A stretch of DNA of 64,000 nucleotides from Forficula auricularia (Eukaryota; Arthropoda; Insecta; Dermaptera; Forficulidae): contig JALMQS010000136.1 in the NCBI GenBank assembly GCA_024734495.1, positions 2,194,929 through 2,258,928 of the forward strand, in the 5' to 3' direction. Shown here piece by piece: positions 23,535-34,460 of the stretch; within the stretch, counting starts at the first letter, position 1, and each line of letters opens with the position of its first letter. The translations under genes and the position numbers were made by a program. The notes beneath the pieces are model-generated. The model was not told the DNA's origin. It saw only the letters and a list, made by a program, of their open reading frames with translations, and did not search any database.

Positions 23535-24140
23535 GTATACTTTCTTATTCCCTAGGTGGTTCTCGACTGCACGGTCGCATTACCCGTATCTCCACTCGGT
23601 TCGGTTCAGCGCAATATAATTAGATAGATCTCTGACGACCCAGACTCTTCATTCGAGTCCCAAGAGGTCTTCCTCCTATAGATGTTCTGTTCAAGACTTT
23701 TTTAGATAATGATGTTCTTTAGTCCTTAATACATGTCCAGATTATCCAGTCTACTGAAGCCAAGCTTTCGATCAATGGCTGGTTATATAAACCATGGAGT
23801 TCCAAATTCAACCAAATTTCGAAGATACGTCTAAAGTTAGTCCAAATATTGCTACTTTCAAATCTATTTAGAGATTTCTCATCGTATTTGGAAAAGGGTC
23901 ATGTTTTGCAGCCATACATACGAGACGGATGACGGATTATAGATCAATATCTTGCACGAACGATTTAGCATTTGTGGCCAGAGAAGATTATGGAGGAAGT
24001 GAAAACATTTCCAGGAATTATGGATTCTGGCCTTGACATCTACTACGAAAATAGTAAATACTCAATGTGTTGAGAACAAAGCTCTTTGAAATTTGAATTC
24101 AATCACTTCATCAAATAGGAGATTAGACACAAGAAATACA
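23535..24140 (-). pseudogene. Decayed non-LTR retrotransposon, reverse-transcriptase C-terminal region
   Basis: On the minus strand several frames together give the typical end of a LINE reverse-transcriptase ORF. There is a YGC-K-T block near 23912 (the RPVLLYGCETW motif), then S-L-N-R-F-E-S-S-N-I-W with RRIFEIWLNLELHGLYNQP near 23800. This matches the usual 'LRRIFGP...N.ELYELYNEP' segment. It is followed by a W-I-I-W-T-C (RRLRWAGH) position and, after an internal stop, TSIGGRPLGTRMKSLGRQRS (the 'GRRPLGRPR.RW' motif). Upstream, a diverged C-F-H-F-L-H-N-L-L matches the 'CY..L.K.LRS' region. Stops and frameshifts make it a pseudogene. Clade is uncertain. Confidence 0.65.
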
Positions 24141-24149
24141 AAATATTAA

Positions 24150-25550
24150 CATATTAAATATTTTTATTGGTAAAAAGTAAAAGACGTAATAAAAACTGAT
24201 TATGATTTTTTTTTTTTTTTTTTTTATTTCTAAAAATCTTCAATTAAACTGTTCGTGACAGCCCCGTGTATATATTTCTAAATTATTTTTCTCAAGCTAA
24301 AGTTCAAATTTGGCGCGCCCTCTTTGACCGCATGTTGTCTGAAGTCAACAAAATTCATTAAATCTTTATATAAATTCAATTTCATTCTTAATTAATTAAT
24401 AGCATAATTCGTGACAATTATTTTGTGACAAATTATCAAATAATCATAAAAAATTTTAAATTTCATATTAAAAAGTAATAAAAATTCTTATATTGTGTAT
24501 ATGTCAGATAAATAATGTTTTGTTTATTTATACAATCAATAAAATATTAATTATTGGATTAATATATATAATTACAAATTATCAACTTGAATTTTGACCC
24601 CTGCAGTCATAGACGGCGTCGCATTACATTATTGCTAACTTCCGATGAGTTGTATCTGTGTTGAATCGCCATTTTGAAAACAAAAATTAGCCGATCACGC
24701 AAGCTTTAATACACGAATTATCGCTCTCAAATCGCACGAATAAATATATAAACACCTTGAAAATATAAACTGATTTTCAAGTATCCTATCTGATTGGGTA
24801 TTATCCAAAGATTCCATCTAATAATTACCCAAAGCGCATCTCTCTCAAATTGGACTCCAGGTATTTGTCATTTTATCTCATATAATTTAATCATTAAATA
24901 TTCTTAACAAATTAAAATTAATCTTGTAAAATTCAATTTATCCAGTTTCTACCACGCAAGTCTAGGAAGATAACTCAATTCTATCCACGAATCATTATTG
25001 GGAACCTTCTGCATCTTCAAAACCTTTATATACATATATATTCAAATAAATATATAGATTCAAAGTCTATTAGTATATAAAGAAAAAGTTCATATAAGTA
25101 TCTATTTTAACCTTACATATTAAAAATTATAACTATTAATCTAATTTCATGTATAACCTCATCTCTTATCATTAAGGGACAATATATAATTTATATATAT
25201 TAAATTTATAAATATTAATCTAATTATATTTATAAATAACCTTTGTTAATTTAGTTTTATATTTAAGCCAGCTAGGCATCAACATTTATAAATAAATCGG
25301 AAAAAATTATAATTCCCAACAATTATAATCTTTTCTAAAAATTACCTTTATCTACCTTTTATTAATTAAATAACCTTTGATATTGCGATTGATTTAGTTG
25401 AGATATTCCCCGTTACAGTCCCGGGAGAGTAAAAATAAAATCGACCTATGGATAATAATTTTTTTTTGATCGAAGAATAGCAGAACCCTGAGTAACCTTC
25501 AGTTATCAAGGGCTATACGCAACATAAACCATTATAGTTATAATAGATTG
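24150..25550. other. Unassigned AT-rich DNA
   Basis: No gene recognised and no match elsewhere in the window noticed. Poly-T near 24210. Confidence 0.3.
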
Positions 25551-25775
25551 GAGCTGGCGGTGTTTCACAGAGAGGAAAAATAAAATTGAGTTAAGCCATT
25601 TAATTTTTAAATTCTCAATTTATTTCGGGTTGTTAGTCCACCATTAGGAGTACATCAACCTGGGATGATGGGCTAACAACCCGAAATAAATTGAGAATTT
25701 AAAAATTAAATGGTTAAACTCAAATTATTTTATTTTTCATCTCTGTGAAACACCAGCAACTCCAAACTATTATAA
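25551..25775. mobile_element. Palindromic element
   Basis: Arms GGTGTTTCACAGAGA...CGGGTTGTTAG and CTAACAACCCG...TCTCTGTGAAACACC are reverse complements of about 90 bp around a spacer at 25640-25665. Confidence 0.7.
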
Positions 25776-27351
25776 TTTAAAAATGTTTCACTATAAACCC
25801 ACACCGCGTTCCTTAAGTTTTATTAAATCATTATAGTTTAGATAAAAGGGGATATCGTTTTCTAAAGAAAATAATGCAAACGCTAAATGTGAGTTTTGAG
25901 CTTTTGAATAATTGAATTTCTAAATTATTTCTATAATATTTTGGGTTTTGAGATTTTGAGGATTTGGGAAACGGTTTATGGATGTAAGAAATATGTTAGT
26001 AGTATCAATTGTGTCGGCAGAATATATCATTGTCAGCACCTGTTAACAATTCAAATATACAAACAGACGGAGATATGTATAACTGCTAAAACATTTTAAA
26101 ATTTTTTAAAAACAAAAATATACATATATAATATTTTACTTGTACCTACATACGAGTATATCCCAAATATTTCATGCTATCGATTTATTTCAATTTCTTT
26201 ATTACCCATCTTGGCCCAACCGAATCCGATTATATTATTTACTGATTTTTTTTTAAGCATTCTCTGAGAAACGAATATGATTAAGAAGTAGAAAAAAAAT
26301 ATATAAATATATTATTATTTATTTATTTATTTATCATCATTCATCCAGTCTCATTAACAATATTTCACATATGAATAATCACATATATTTATATATAATA
26401 CAAACAAGAATAAAATTCAACCCTCTATAAGAATATACCCTTGAGTCGATAATACTATATATTTACTTTTTCTAACAAGGCTCGCAATCAAGTATTTATG
26501 CTTCAATAATTAACAAAACTTAAGTAAGTAGACTAAGTAAGTAAAGGCATTATATTTATTTATTTGTTTATTTTTATTCTATTTTCAACAAAAAATAAAA
26601 CTATCTCTTATAAACTTCGAAAAAAAAACTTTTAATCAACATATTGTGTTTTATTTAATTTATCCACTAAATTTCCATTTTATCTATATATCCTATTTTT
26701 TTAAAATTAAAATATAAATGTTTAAATAAGTTAAAAAAAAGTGATACTACTATATAATTTTATTCGGTTCATTAAAGAAACCCCTCAATTTGTTACTTTT
26801 ATTATTCTAAAACGATTATAGTAGAATTAGAAATGTGAATTCAGCATATATTCCGTGGTTAATTTCAAAAAGTGGGAAAATTAAGTAGAATATCTTTTAT
26901 AGGGCGAGAAGGAACCTAACCGTTCCGCACTGCAGGTAGATTCAATGACCACACAGATCGTAAAAGAAATTGCTCATTAATTTTTTTTTCTTTCGAATAT
27001 TTAAGCAATTTTCAGGGAACTTTTATTTTACTTATACCTAGCTATTATATAATCCATATATTGTATAATGAACAAACTCCCCAGAAGATCTAAACATGAG
27101 GATTTTAGAATCTACAAAATTCTGTAAAAGTCCACTGAAATCAATCAATAAGCCCACAATAAATTTCTAAACATATACACATTAGCATTAAATTAACTAG
27201 AAATATTTCGTTACAAAATAGTTTTAAGATAAAGAGGTCTCACTTTTTCAATTATGTTAAATTTTACATATTTCCGATACCGTTGCCTAAATCTAAATAG
27301 ATGAAAATTTCCGAAAGAATTCACTACCTCCACCTGCACCGAGGAATTAAT
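25776..27351. other. Unassigned AT-rich DNA
   Basis: No gene, RNA gene or mobile element recognised. Mostly A/T-rich with short TTTA runs near 26310. Confidence 0.3.
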
Positions 27352-27696
27352 TTATATTTGCAACAATAAATAAATATAACAAAACCCTGTGAAATTAATA
27401 TTAATATTATACTTAATTGTATTTTCTACTAAATCAAAAGTCTTGGAAAAAAAATTCTCTCCATAATCCCTATTTTTATTTATTGTATTAGGTTTTTTGT
27501 TCCTTTTATTTCCGTTTCGATTCACTTGTTCATTCCAAAAACGTTTTCTTGAATTGGGTGCGCGAAAAGTCCTCGCGTAAGAATTCATCCCTGAAAATTG
27601 AGGTCTTCGTCTGTGTGGACGATTGCAGAATGGACAATCGACGGGATTTACTTTAATGACGGTCACAATGAAGGTATGAACGAAATCTAGAAACAA
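27352..27696 (-). other. Open frame of unknown nature
   Basis: A 114-codon minus-strand frame with a less repetitive composition than its surroundings. It contains CPFC followed by NRPHRRRPQF and many Arg/Asn/Lys residues (positions about 21-70), then an AT-driven tail. The CxxC and basic stretch could suggest a decayed transposon nucleic-acid-binding domain, but no family is recognised. It lies 1.4 kb downstream of the dpr exon and is not dpr-like. Chance openness is quite possible. Confidence 0.15.
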
Positions 27697-27859
27697 TCCA
27701 AGGCTGGGATTGAAAAACTAATAAATAAATAAATAAACTTGGTTTAATAAAAGTAATTCAGTTCTCAGTGGTTTTATATACAAATATGTATCTACTATAA
27801 AATTAATTATTTATAATTTTATAGATATTCAAAAACTCTTAAATGAGATATTCCATGAC

Positions 27860-28070
27860 CCTAGATGGCGGGTCTCTTGCTAGCCTCCTCTCTAAGCCCT
27901 ATCCATTCCACTGAGCCCTATCCTTCCCCCTAGACTCGCCTCCGATCATCATTCACCCCGCCAACCTTATACATGTCCTCTGGGCACTCTCCTCTTCCCT
28001 TAACTCTCATCAACCTCCAAACCCCGCGAATCCAGGTGGAGGATTAAAATTTGTAGACCTCCACCCATTA
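27860..28070 (-). repeat. GC-rich skewed repeat, copy 1
   Basis: The minus strand contains GAGGCTAGCAAGAGACCCGCC, related to GGCTAGCAAGAGGCCCACCG at 34420 (plus), within a long G-rich stretch. Confidence 0.4.
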
Positions 28071-29085
28071 GAAAGTACATATATCAATAGAAAAAAAGTT
28101 TCACATTTAACGGGCATGGATTCCACGCACACATTTTTTTATTTAATTCTGAATCCAAATAAACCCTAATAATACCTTTTTACAGAATTTTAAGTTAAAA
28201 ATAATATTATATAGTTTTTAACTGAAGGGAAAAGTTACCGAGCATCGCTCGGTGGCCAGGTACCTACTATTATTTTTAATTAATTATTGTTTATTTATTC
28301 AACCGCTTGTTTTGATTCACATGTACGTGTTTTATTTTGAAACAACCACTTGTTAATAACTGTAACATTGTTTTTTATTTTCTTGTATTTTATTAATGAA
28401 TGTATTATAATTAAAACAAATTCCATATACTTATTGGATTGTATGGTGTATAACAAAAATAAATAATAAAGAATTATTATTATTATAGTGAAATTAATAA
28501 AAAAAAGCTATCAAATGATTTTTCCAAAAGTTGAAGCAGGATTTCGGATTTTATGTTTTTTGTTTTGGAAAAATGGTCATTAAAGTTTGTTTTATCAGAT
28601 TCAACCATCTTGTTTGGTTAAATAAAATAATTTTAGAGTCCAATAAAAATAAGAGTCATCTAAAAAAGTATCCCTGATTACTATTTAAGATGATTTTGAA
28701 TAATAATTAATCATTTAAACTGATTTCTGAGGTAAAATATTTATAAACACAGAGCTTTATTTTCATTTTCTGTGGTCCTGAAGTGACTGTCCATTTGAAA
28801 GCACAGTGAATGCTAAATTTAAACAGTGATGAGACAATTTCGCTAGATTTTATTAAGGTGATGAATTAAATTTATATTTTATTTCCTCTAAATAAAATAA
28901 AATAAAAATCACTTAACAAAAACCGAGTCCTGTCCTCCAATGTCTTAAATTTCTACATCTAAATTAATTATTTTTATCAAATATAATCTTATTTAACTCC
29001 CGATGCCAATAAATAATATAAAAAAATCTTATTTAACATATCAGTAAAATAAAATATAATCTTATTTTATATATCAGTATTGAGG
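28071..29085. other. Intronic DNA 3' of the dpr exon
   Basis: No further dpr exon recognised. A hairpin CCGAGCATCGCTCGG at 28239-28253 followed by GGTACCTACT resembles Helitron-type 3' ends. Confidence 0.35.
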
Positions 29086-29091
29086 ACTTAC
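29086..29091 (-). promoter_or_regulatory. Splice donor GTAAGT of the dpr exon
   Basis: On the minus strand the coding triplets AAC AAA ACG are followed directly by GTAAGT, a consensus donor. The Ig reading is lost immediately after it. This fixes the exon end at 29092. Confidence 0.85.
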
Positions 29092-29303
29092 CGTTTTGTT
29101 TCCGAGATTGCGGACCCTGCAGGTGAGATAGGCGCTTTTGCCTACTAGTGCTGTCACATTGCGTGGTGTCATTGTGTCAAAGTATGGGTCATTTCGGCCC
29201 GGGGGCGGCTGTGGGGGCGGCGTTGGGGGTGCAGCTTGCACGGCGTTAAATCCGGCGCCGCCGCCCGAAGAGCCATAGCTGCCCCCACTAACATATGAGG
29301 TGC
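29092..29303 (-). CDS. dpr: Internal coding exon of a Dpr-family Ig cell-surface protein (first Ig domain, N-terminal half)
   Basis: Dpr proteins are insect neuronal surface proteins with two Ig domains that bind DIP partners in synaptic matching. This 212-base exon encodes 70 complete residues. Residues 1-38 are a Gly/Ser then Pro-rich linker. From residue 39 it runs into an Ig V-set start containing TPRNVTALVGKSAYLTCRV, with the first Ig cysteine at residue 61 and N-glycosylation sequons at 48-50 (NVT) and 68-70 (NKT). The acceptor is a pyrimidine-rich tract ending TTTCAG (AG at 29305-29304); the donor is GTAAGT at 29091-29086. The exon begins with the last two bases of a split codon and ends on a codon boundary. 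It is far more GC-rich than its surroundings. From memory the sequence is closest to Dpr6/Dpr10, but the paralogue is unresolved. The next expected exon (starting V-S-W-I-R) was not found downstream, so the 3' intron should exceed 29 kb. Confidence 0.88.
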
Positions 29304-29320
29304 CTGAAACACACAAACAC
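29304..29320 (-). promoter_or_regulatory. Splice acceptor of the dpr exon
   Basis: On the minus strand a T-rich stretch ends in TTTCAG and leads into GCACCTCATATG. The upstream ATG (29325-29323) would put a short Leu/Cys-rich peptide in front of the linker, but it lies before the acceptor and is more likely intronic. Confidence 0.75.
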
Positions 29321-29324
29321 AACA

Positions 29325-30072
29325 TCCTTATTAATAAATGAAAAGTAATGGAAGGCAGCCCAAGGATAGTGGAGAAAAAAATTATTACATTTCCAAATAA
29401 GATGGATTTATTGGACTGTCCTTCTTTTTTCCCCTTTCCTTTAAAACCACGTTTCGGAGAATTATTCTCTATTTCTTTGTAGCGATGCTATTAGGATCCG
29501 TTTTACTTTGGTACGGAACAATAAAATTCAAAATTTGTGTTATCTAAGATTAGTATAGCTAATTTAGTACAAAAGTAGATATTAATAAACAATACCTCAA
29601 TTCCAAGTTTCAACTCTCTAATTCAAACCCTTAGCTGATTAAAAAAATATATATTTTTAGACCAACTCCTTCCAGTTTATTTTGGACTTGTAACTTTTGA
29701 TAACAATAATCATATTATTTTAACAAAATTTCCAGAATATTTACGGAAATTGTGAGGTCATTCAAAGTATATTCCAATTCCCATAAAATATGTTCTTAGA
29801 ATATAAAATAAATTTTTCTTGTGCTAGTTGAGATTATAAAGAGATTGTTGAAAAAATTAATCATTTTGTTAAATCAAAACAAAACAAGTGACTGATTAAA
29901 TAAGCAATAATTAAAACAAAACAAATTGCCCAGCGAAGCTCGATTTTCCAGGTGTTTATTTATATTTATTTAAATTAAAAAAACAAAAACAATACCACCT
30001 GTTCAAAGCGAAGCGCATTTGATGAATTTAATTAAAATACAATCGATTATTTCACTGATTGGAAAAATCCAC
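29325..30072. other. Intronic DNA 5' of the dpr exon
   Basis: 29340-29390 carries ATGGAAGGCAGCCCAAGGATA, a piece of the dispersed family at 60550-60710. No upstream dpr exon recognised. Confidence 0.4.
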
Positions 30073-31019
30073 TTTTGTTTTCTTGGTTGTTTGACACCCC
30101 CTTGGTGGCAATTGGCCCTCTTTGAGTCGGAGGGGATGAGTATGCCCATGAGTCCATCGTGATTGAATGGATCATATGTCTGTCCCCCTCTCTAATGGAA
30201 AGAAATAAATGGCTTCAATTGAAAAAGCTTGTCGCAGGTTTGACATCGAATCCAAAATGGAAACTAGACGATTCAGTTGATTAGTTTTAAGGGTTGTGTT
30301 TTTGTCACCCCCCTCCTACCCCCATCCTCATCCTCGTCCACTTACCCTCATGTTCATTTTCTTTTTTTACTATCTTGTGTCCAATTCGTTGTGCGTTTTA
30401 TTTGTTCAGTTTTTTTGATCTGGAATAGTGTCAGCAATAGAACAATCCAGTGACGTAGCTTGTCATGTTTGTCCACGGCAATGACAATTATTATCCAAGA
30501 GATACTACACAAAAATATATATATATATATTTCTATTACATATTTTTGTTTTCTGGTTGTTTGACACCCCCTTGGTGGCAATTCTTTACCCTCTTTGAAA
30601 TGGAGGGGATGAGTGCTCCATGCTGAGTCCATCGTGATTGAATGGATCATATGTCTGTCCCCCTCTCTAATGGAAAGAAATAAATGGCTTCAATTGAAAA
30701 AGCTTGTCGCAGGTTTGGTTACCCAATCCAAAATGGAAACTAGACGATTCAGTTGATTAGTTTTAAGGGTTGTGCTCTTTGTCACTCCCCTCCTACCCCC
30801 ATCCTCATCCTCGTCCACTTACCCTCATGTTCATTTTCTTTTTTACTATCTTGTGTCCACCTTGTTGTGCGTTTTATTTGTTCAGTTTTTTTGATCTGGA
30901 ATATGCCTGCAATAGAACAATCCAGGTTAGACGTGTAGCTTGGGGTTTGTTTGTCCACGGCACGACAATTATTATCCAAGAGATACTACACAAAAATATA
31001 TATATATATAGCTTTCTAT

Positions 31020-31020
<1 letters not shown>
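30073..31020 (+). repeat. Tandem duplication, period 470 bp
   Basis: Two head-to-tail copies (about 30073-30542 and 30543-31020); the marker TTGACACCCCCTTGGTGGCA is at 30091 and 30561. They share ATTGAATGGATCATATGTCT, AATCCAAAATGGAAACTAGA and CTTACCCTCATGTTCATTTT. Copies differ by several substitutions and small indels and each ends in a (TA)n run. The composition is complex and unlike the neighbouring transposons. Confidence 0.85.

Positions 31021-31076
<56 letters not shown>
31021..31076. repeat. (TA)n microsatellite
   Basis: About 50 bp of uninterrupted AT dinucleotide at the end of the second duplicate. Confidence 0.95.
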
Positions 31077-31078
<2 letters not shown>

Positions 31079-31769
31079 GAATTATATAAGTGATCCGGAC
31101 ATATTTTCAATCTGCCTGATGAAATGGCTGATAGATGGAGAATTTTTTTCTATGATATGCAAATAAAAATCAATTCATATCAGACCTTAAATATACATAG
31201 TACATATTTATAAAAATGTTTTAACATTTTTATTTGATTGGATTTTTAGGGGGGGGGGGGGAATACACTAGTGAACAACTATACATGTTTATTAATAAAG
31301 TTTTTGATTTATCATCAACAAATAAATAAATAAAAATGATAAACAGTAATAAATTTTCATGTTTTTTACAAGGTAGGACATAAAAGAGGGTAAATGCTTG
31401 TGGGACTACAAAGACCCATGCATCCAAAAGTACTTGGTTGTTTGTTAAGGGACCAGCTTACAATTACAACAAAATGAGTTAATCTACAATCCAATAGAGT
31501 ATTTCACTTATAATTTATTTATTTGAGACTATAGTTTCAAAGATTTCATGATAAATTACAGATATAATATTTCTAAATAAAATTACTCATTGATAAAGAG
31601 AAATAAATGAGGTTTTCCTGTGCTTGATGCAAATAAACAAATACAAAATACTATCTATATATACCTATAATTATTTTTAAATTGAAAGGTTTTTTTAGTC
31701 ACATATAAAATACAATAATTTCAGTTAATTATTATTATTTATTTTATTGATTCACCAAACAGTTATATA
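31077..31769. other. Unassigned AT-rich DNA
   Basis: Contains GAGACTATAGTTTCAAAG near 31525, the outer motif of the 31770 palindrome family, and a G-run at 31249-31261. No gene seen. Confidence 0.3.
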
Positions 31770-32115
31770 TATAATTTATTTTTTTGAAACTATAGTTTCA
31801 AAGGTTTGACCTATATCATCAGTCTTTTTAATTATAAATATTTTATCTGTTATTTCATATTAGGTCAATTATCCTATTGGGTATAGAAAATTCGCTTTGT
31901 TTTTATAGCAAGCTAGCCATTTAATCGTTAATTTTTCTATATCTAATCGGATAATTGACAAATAGACGGTTATATGGCTAGCTTGCTATAACAACAAAAC
32001 AAATTTTCTATATCCAATCGGATAATTGATCCTATGAGAAATAACAGATAAAATATTTCTTATTAAAAAGACTGATGATGAGTGTTAGACCTCAAAACAA
32101 TGGTCTCTAACAAAT
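31770..32115. mobile_element. Palindromic element with a decayed hammerhead-like core
   Basis: Arms share AATATTTTATCTGTTATTTC and its complement, and GGCTAGCTTGCTATAA and its complement. The left arm, minus strand, carries CTGATGA (31822-31816) and GAAACTATAGTTTC (31799-31786) in ribozyme order with a short AGGT/ACCT stem. Related partial copies lie at 14380-14540 and 45957-46085. Confidence 0.6.
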
Positions 32116-33174
32116 AAATTATATGAAGGGTACAGAGAATAAAGACGCATTAACAACTAAAACAATTCTGTAAAAAAATAATGTTTATTGTTGGAATTTC
32201 AATAAAACTGTTTTAGAGTATTGTAGTACTTTCCGTCATTTTAATCTTGATATAACTGCATTATTCCAAAAACGAAACTACCGATTAATAGTTTCCTCCA
32301 AATGTTTCTAGATGGCACGAGAATCACATTTTTGACAAAAAATTGACATTGCACGTTTATCTCCCTGTACCCTTCATATACCTAATACACATATATTTAT
32401 ATTCGTTATATATTTATTGGTATATAATATATTATAGGTGGATTTTGAAGAAATATACCTATTGCTCTCACTCTCATGGTGCGACTTCTGGAAAATTTCA
32501 TCATAATTTTTCAATAATTAATCATGGCCTCTAGACCCCAAAACCACCCTCCATTCAAAAGTTTATATATAAATGGAGGGGGGGGGGTATGTATCGCAAT
32601 TTTGTGAGTGCGCTGCAGGCCGCAAAGTTCAACCGATTCCAATAAAATTTGAATCAAAATTTAGTTTTAATGTAAACAAGAACTGATTAGTTTTTGGTGA
32701 CTTCAGCCCCTCGGGAGTGGAAGTGGTGAGGGGGTTGAAATCTTAAAAAATTCATAACAACGTCAATATGAATGATACCAGTTTGGTTGCAAATGGCTAA
32801 TATTCTACTAATTAACCTCTACAACTTGTGTCTGAAAAGCTTTTGATAGGAGCAGTCTAAAAGTGGGTAAAGCCCCTTCGAAATATACCTCTTCCTAAGG
32901 CCTGCAGCAGGGTTTTTTTTTATATTCATCAAGCATAGGACCACCCCATTGATTTCTCTTTGCGAATAGGGTTCCGTTTTTCTTTTGCTCAGAACCCTAA
33001 AAAGTCATTTTGTCAGAGCTACTTCCATTCGACTTGCTCTTTTGTCTATTCTTATCATAAGAAATTCTGATTAAAGAAAACAGTTAACATTTTTTCTTCT
33101 TCTTTTTCTATGGGAATGAAAAATAGAGAAACATATGTTTCTAGAAATTTTCATTTTTTTCTCACACTGCATAT
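32116..33174. other. Unassigned DNA
   Basis: Includes a G-run at 32578-32588, an AACCGATTCCAATAAAATTT phrase near 32630 and GGGTTCCGTTTTTCTTTTGC near 32968, similar to ends of arthropod repeats. No gene. Confidence 0.3.
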
Positions 33175-33440
33175 ACGCAGTGCGCCAACGCCACCCCCGC
33201 CCCCCAACCCGGGGCGCTCGTTGGGCCCCCCCCCCTCCCAACCCCTTTGGGTTTGAACCTTGTCGCATTTCCATTTCCCTGTTTGCTCTCTCATATTAAA
33301 GGAATTTTGACGTCATCTGGCTGCCATCTTGCCCTGTCCTTGCACCGAAACGACAGGATTCTTGATTTCCCTGGCTTGTTTACATTTTCACCACCTACCT
33401 CTGGGATCCGGCCCTCCATCGCTACCTCTCTATCATTAGA
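33175..33440. other. GC-rich patch with a CRE-like palindrome
   Basis: This stretch is unusually GC-rich and not obviously repeat-derived. It has C-tracts near 33195-33237, an exact TGACGTCA (33308-33315, the CREB/ATF consensus) and complex sequence around 33320-33430. It lies upstream of the dpr exon on the minus strand. Promoter, 5' exon or GC-rich repeat are all possible. Confidence 0.2.
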
Positions 33441-34140
33441 AACATTTCGTTTTATCTAATATCCTGAGGAAATACGTTAAAGATTCAGCATTTCAGATTA
33501 AAAGTGAATGAAGAGAGAGAGGTTGGTGTCTAATATTTATGTAGGAATGATGGATTGGCCTGGGAAAGAGAGAGAGAGCACCAAGTTGAACAACTCTCCC
33601 CCTTGAAAGTAGTTGGATTAATACTCGTATATCAAAATGTTCTCTTTCAAGAGAAGCAACTTTTTATTTCGATTTATTAAAGCTTACAACAGCTATCGGG
33701 ATTACGTCTCCAAGACATTTTCACCCTCACCTCTCTTTTTCAAATATACCAATCGAGTTCGTTTTAAATTTTAGAAGAGCTTAAAGGGGAATATTTTCCA
33801 AGTTCTTTGATACTCAGAGGAAAAAGAAAAACAACGGATACAAATATTTTCTCTATTTATTTATACGGACCTTCGCGGGTCGAGCGTTGGTGGTAATTTA
33901 AAACGATATACTAGTATACCCAACTATTTTTTGCACGGTTGATACGTTCCATAGAAATTAGAGTAGAGAAAAAAAACGTGTAAAAAAAGCTCAGAATTTG
34001 GAAGATCAAGATCAAAGATGCCACAGAGACAGGATGTACTGTGTTGGTATCAAAGACTACAGAAATGGGGGTGGTTCCTCCGGGCCCCAGATTTTTTTAG
34101 GTTACCCTTTTAAATTGAAAAATCACATACTACTAAAGGG
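33441..34140. other. Unassigned DNA with GA-rich runs
   Basis: AGAGAGAGA runs at 33511 and 33567; otherwise nothing recognised. Confidence 0.25.
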
Positions 34141-34189
34141 CATTTGTGCCTGTCTCTGTTTGTAACTACCTACCTACTATGTATGTCCG

Positions 34190-34460
34190 TCCCCACAGGG
34201 GTTGGGGGGTTGGGTCAAGGAGGTAGGGGTCCAGGAATGGGGAGTCAGGGGGGTCCAGGGGTTTGGAGGTGTGATATAGGAATGTGGAATCCAGGGGGTA
34301 GGTTTACTGGGTGGAGTATTATCAGAGGCAGGGGAGAGGGTCGATGGAATGGTGAGTGGTTGGAGATTCAAGAGAGGGAGTGTTAAAGTGACGGAGGGTC
34401 AAGGGGACGAAGCCACTTGGCTAGCAAGAGGCCCACCGTAGGCGGGTAATACGCTAAAAT
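34190..34460 (+). repeat. G-rich skewed repeat, copy 2
   Basis: Strongly G-skewed (GGGGTTGGGGGGTTGGG near 34198) and ends GGCTAGCAAGAGGCCCACCG, related to 27860-28070 inverted. Frames open on both strands reflect composition only. Confidence 0.45.

Noticed and set aside
30354..31110. Several ORFs in the 470-bp duplication
   Set aside because: Frames differ between copies, extend into (TA)n and overlap on both strands.
34144..34386. Gly-rich secreted protein
   Set aside because: Open on both strands because of G-skew; the region is a repeat with kin at 27860.
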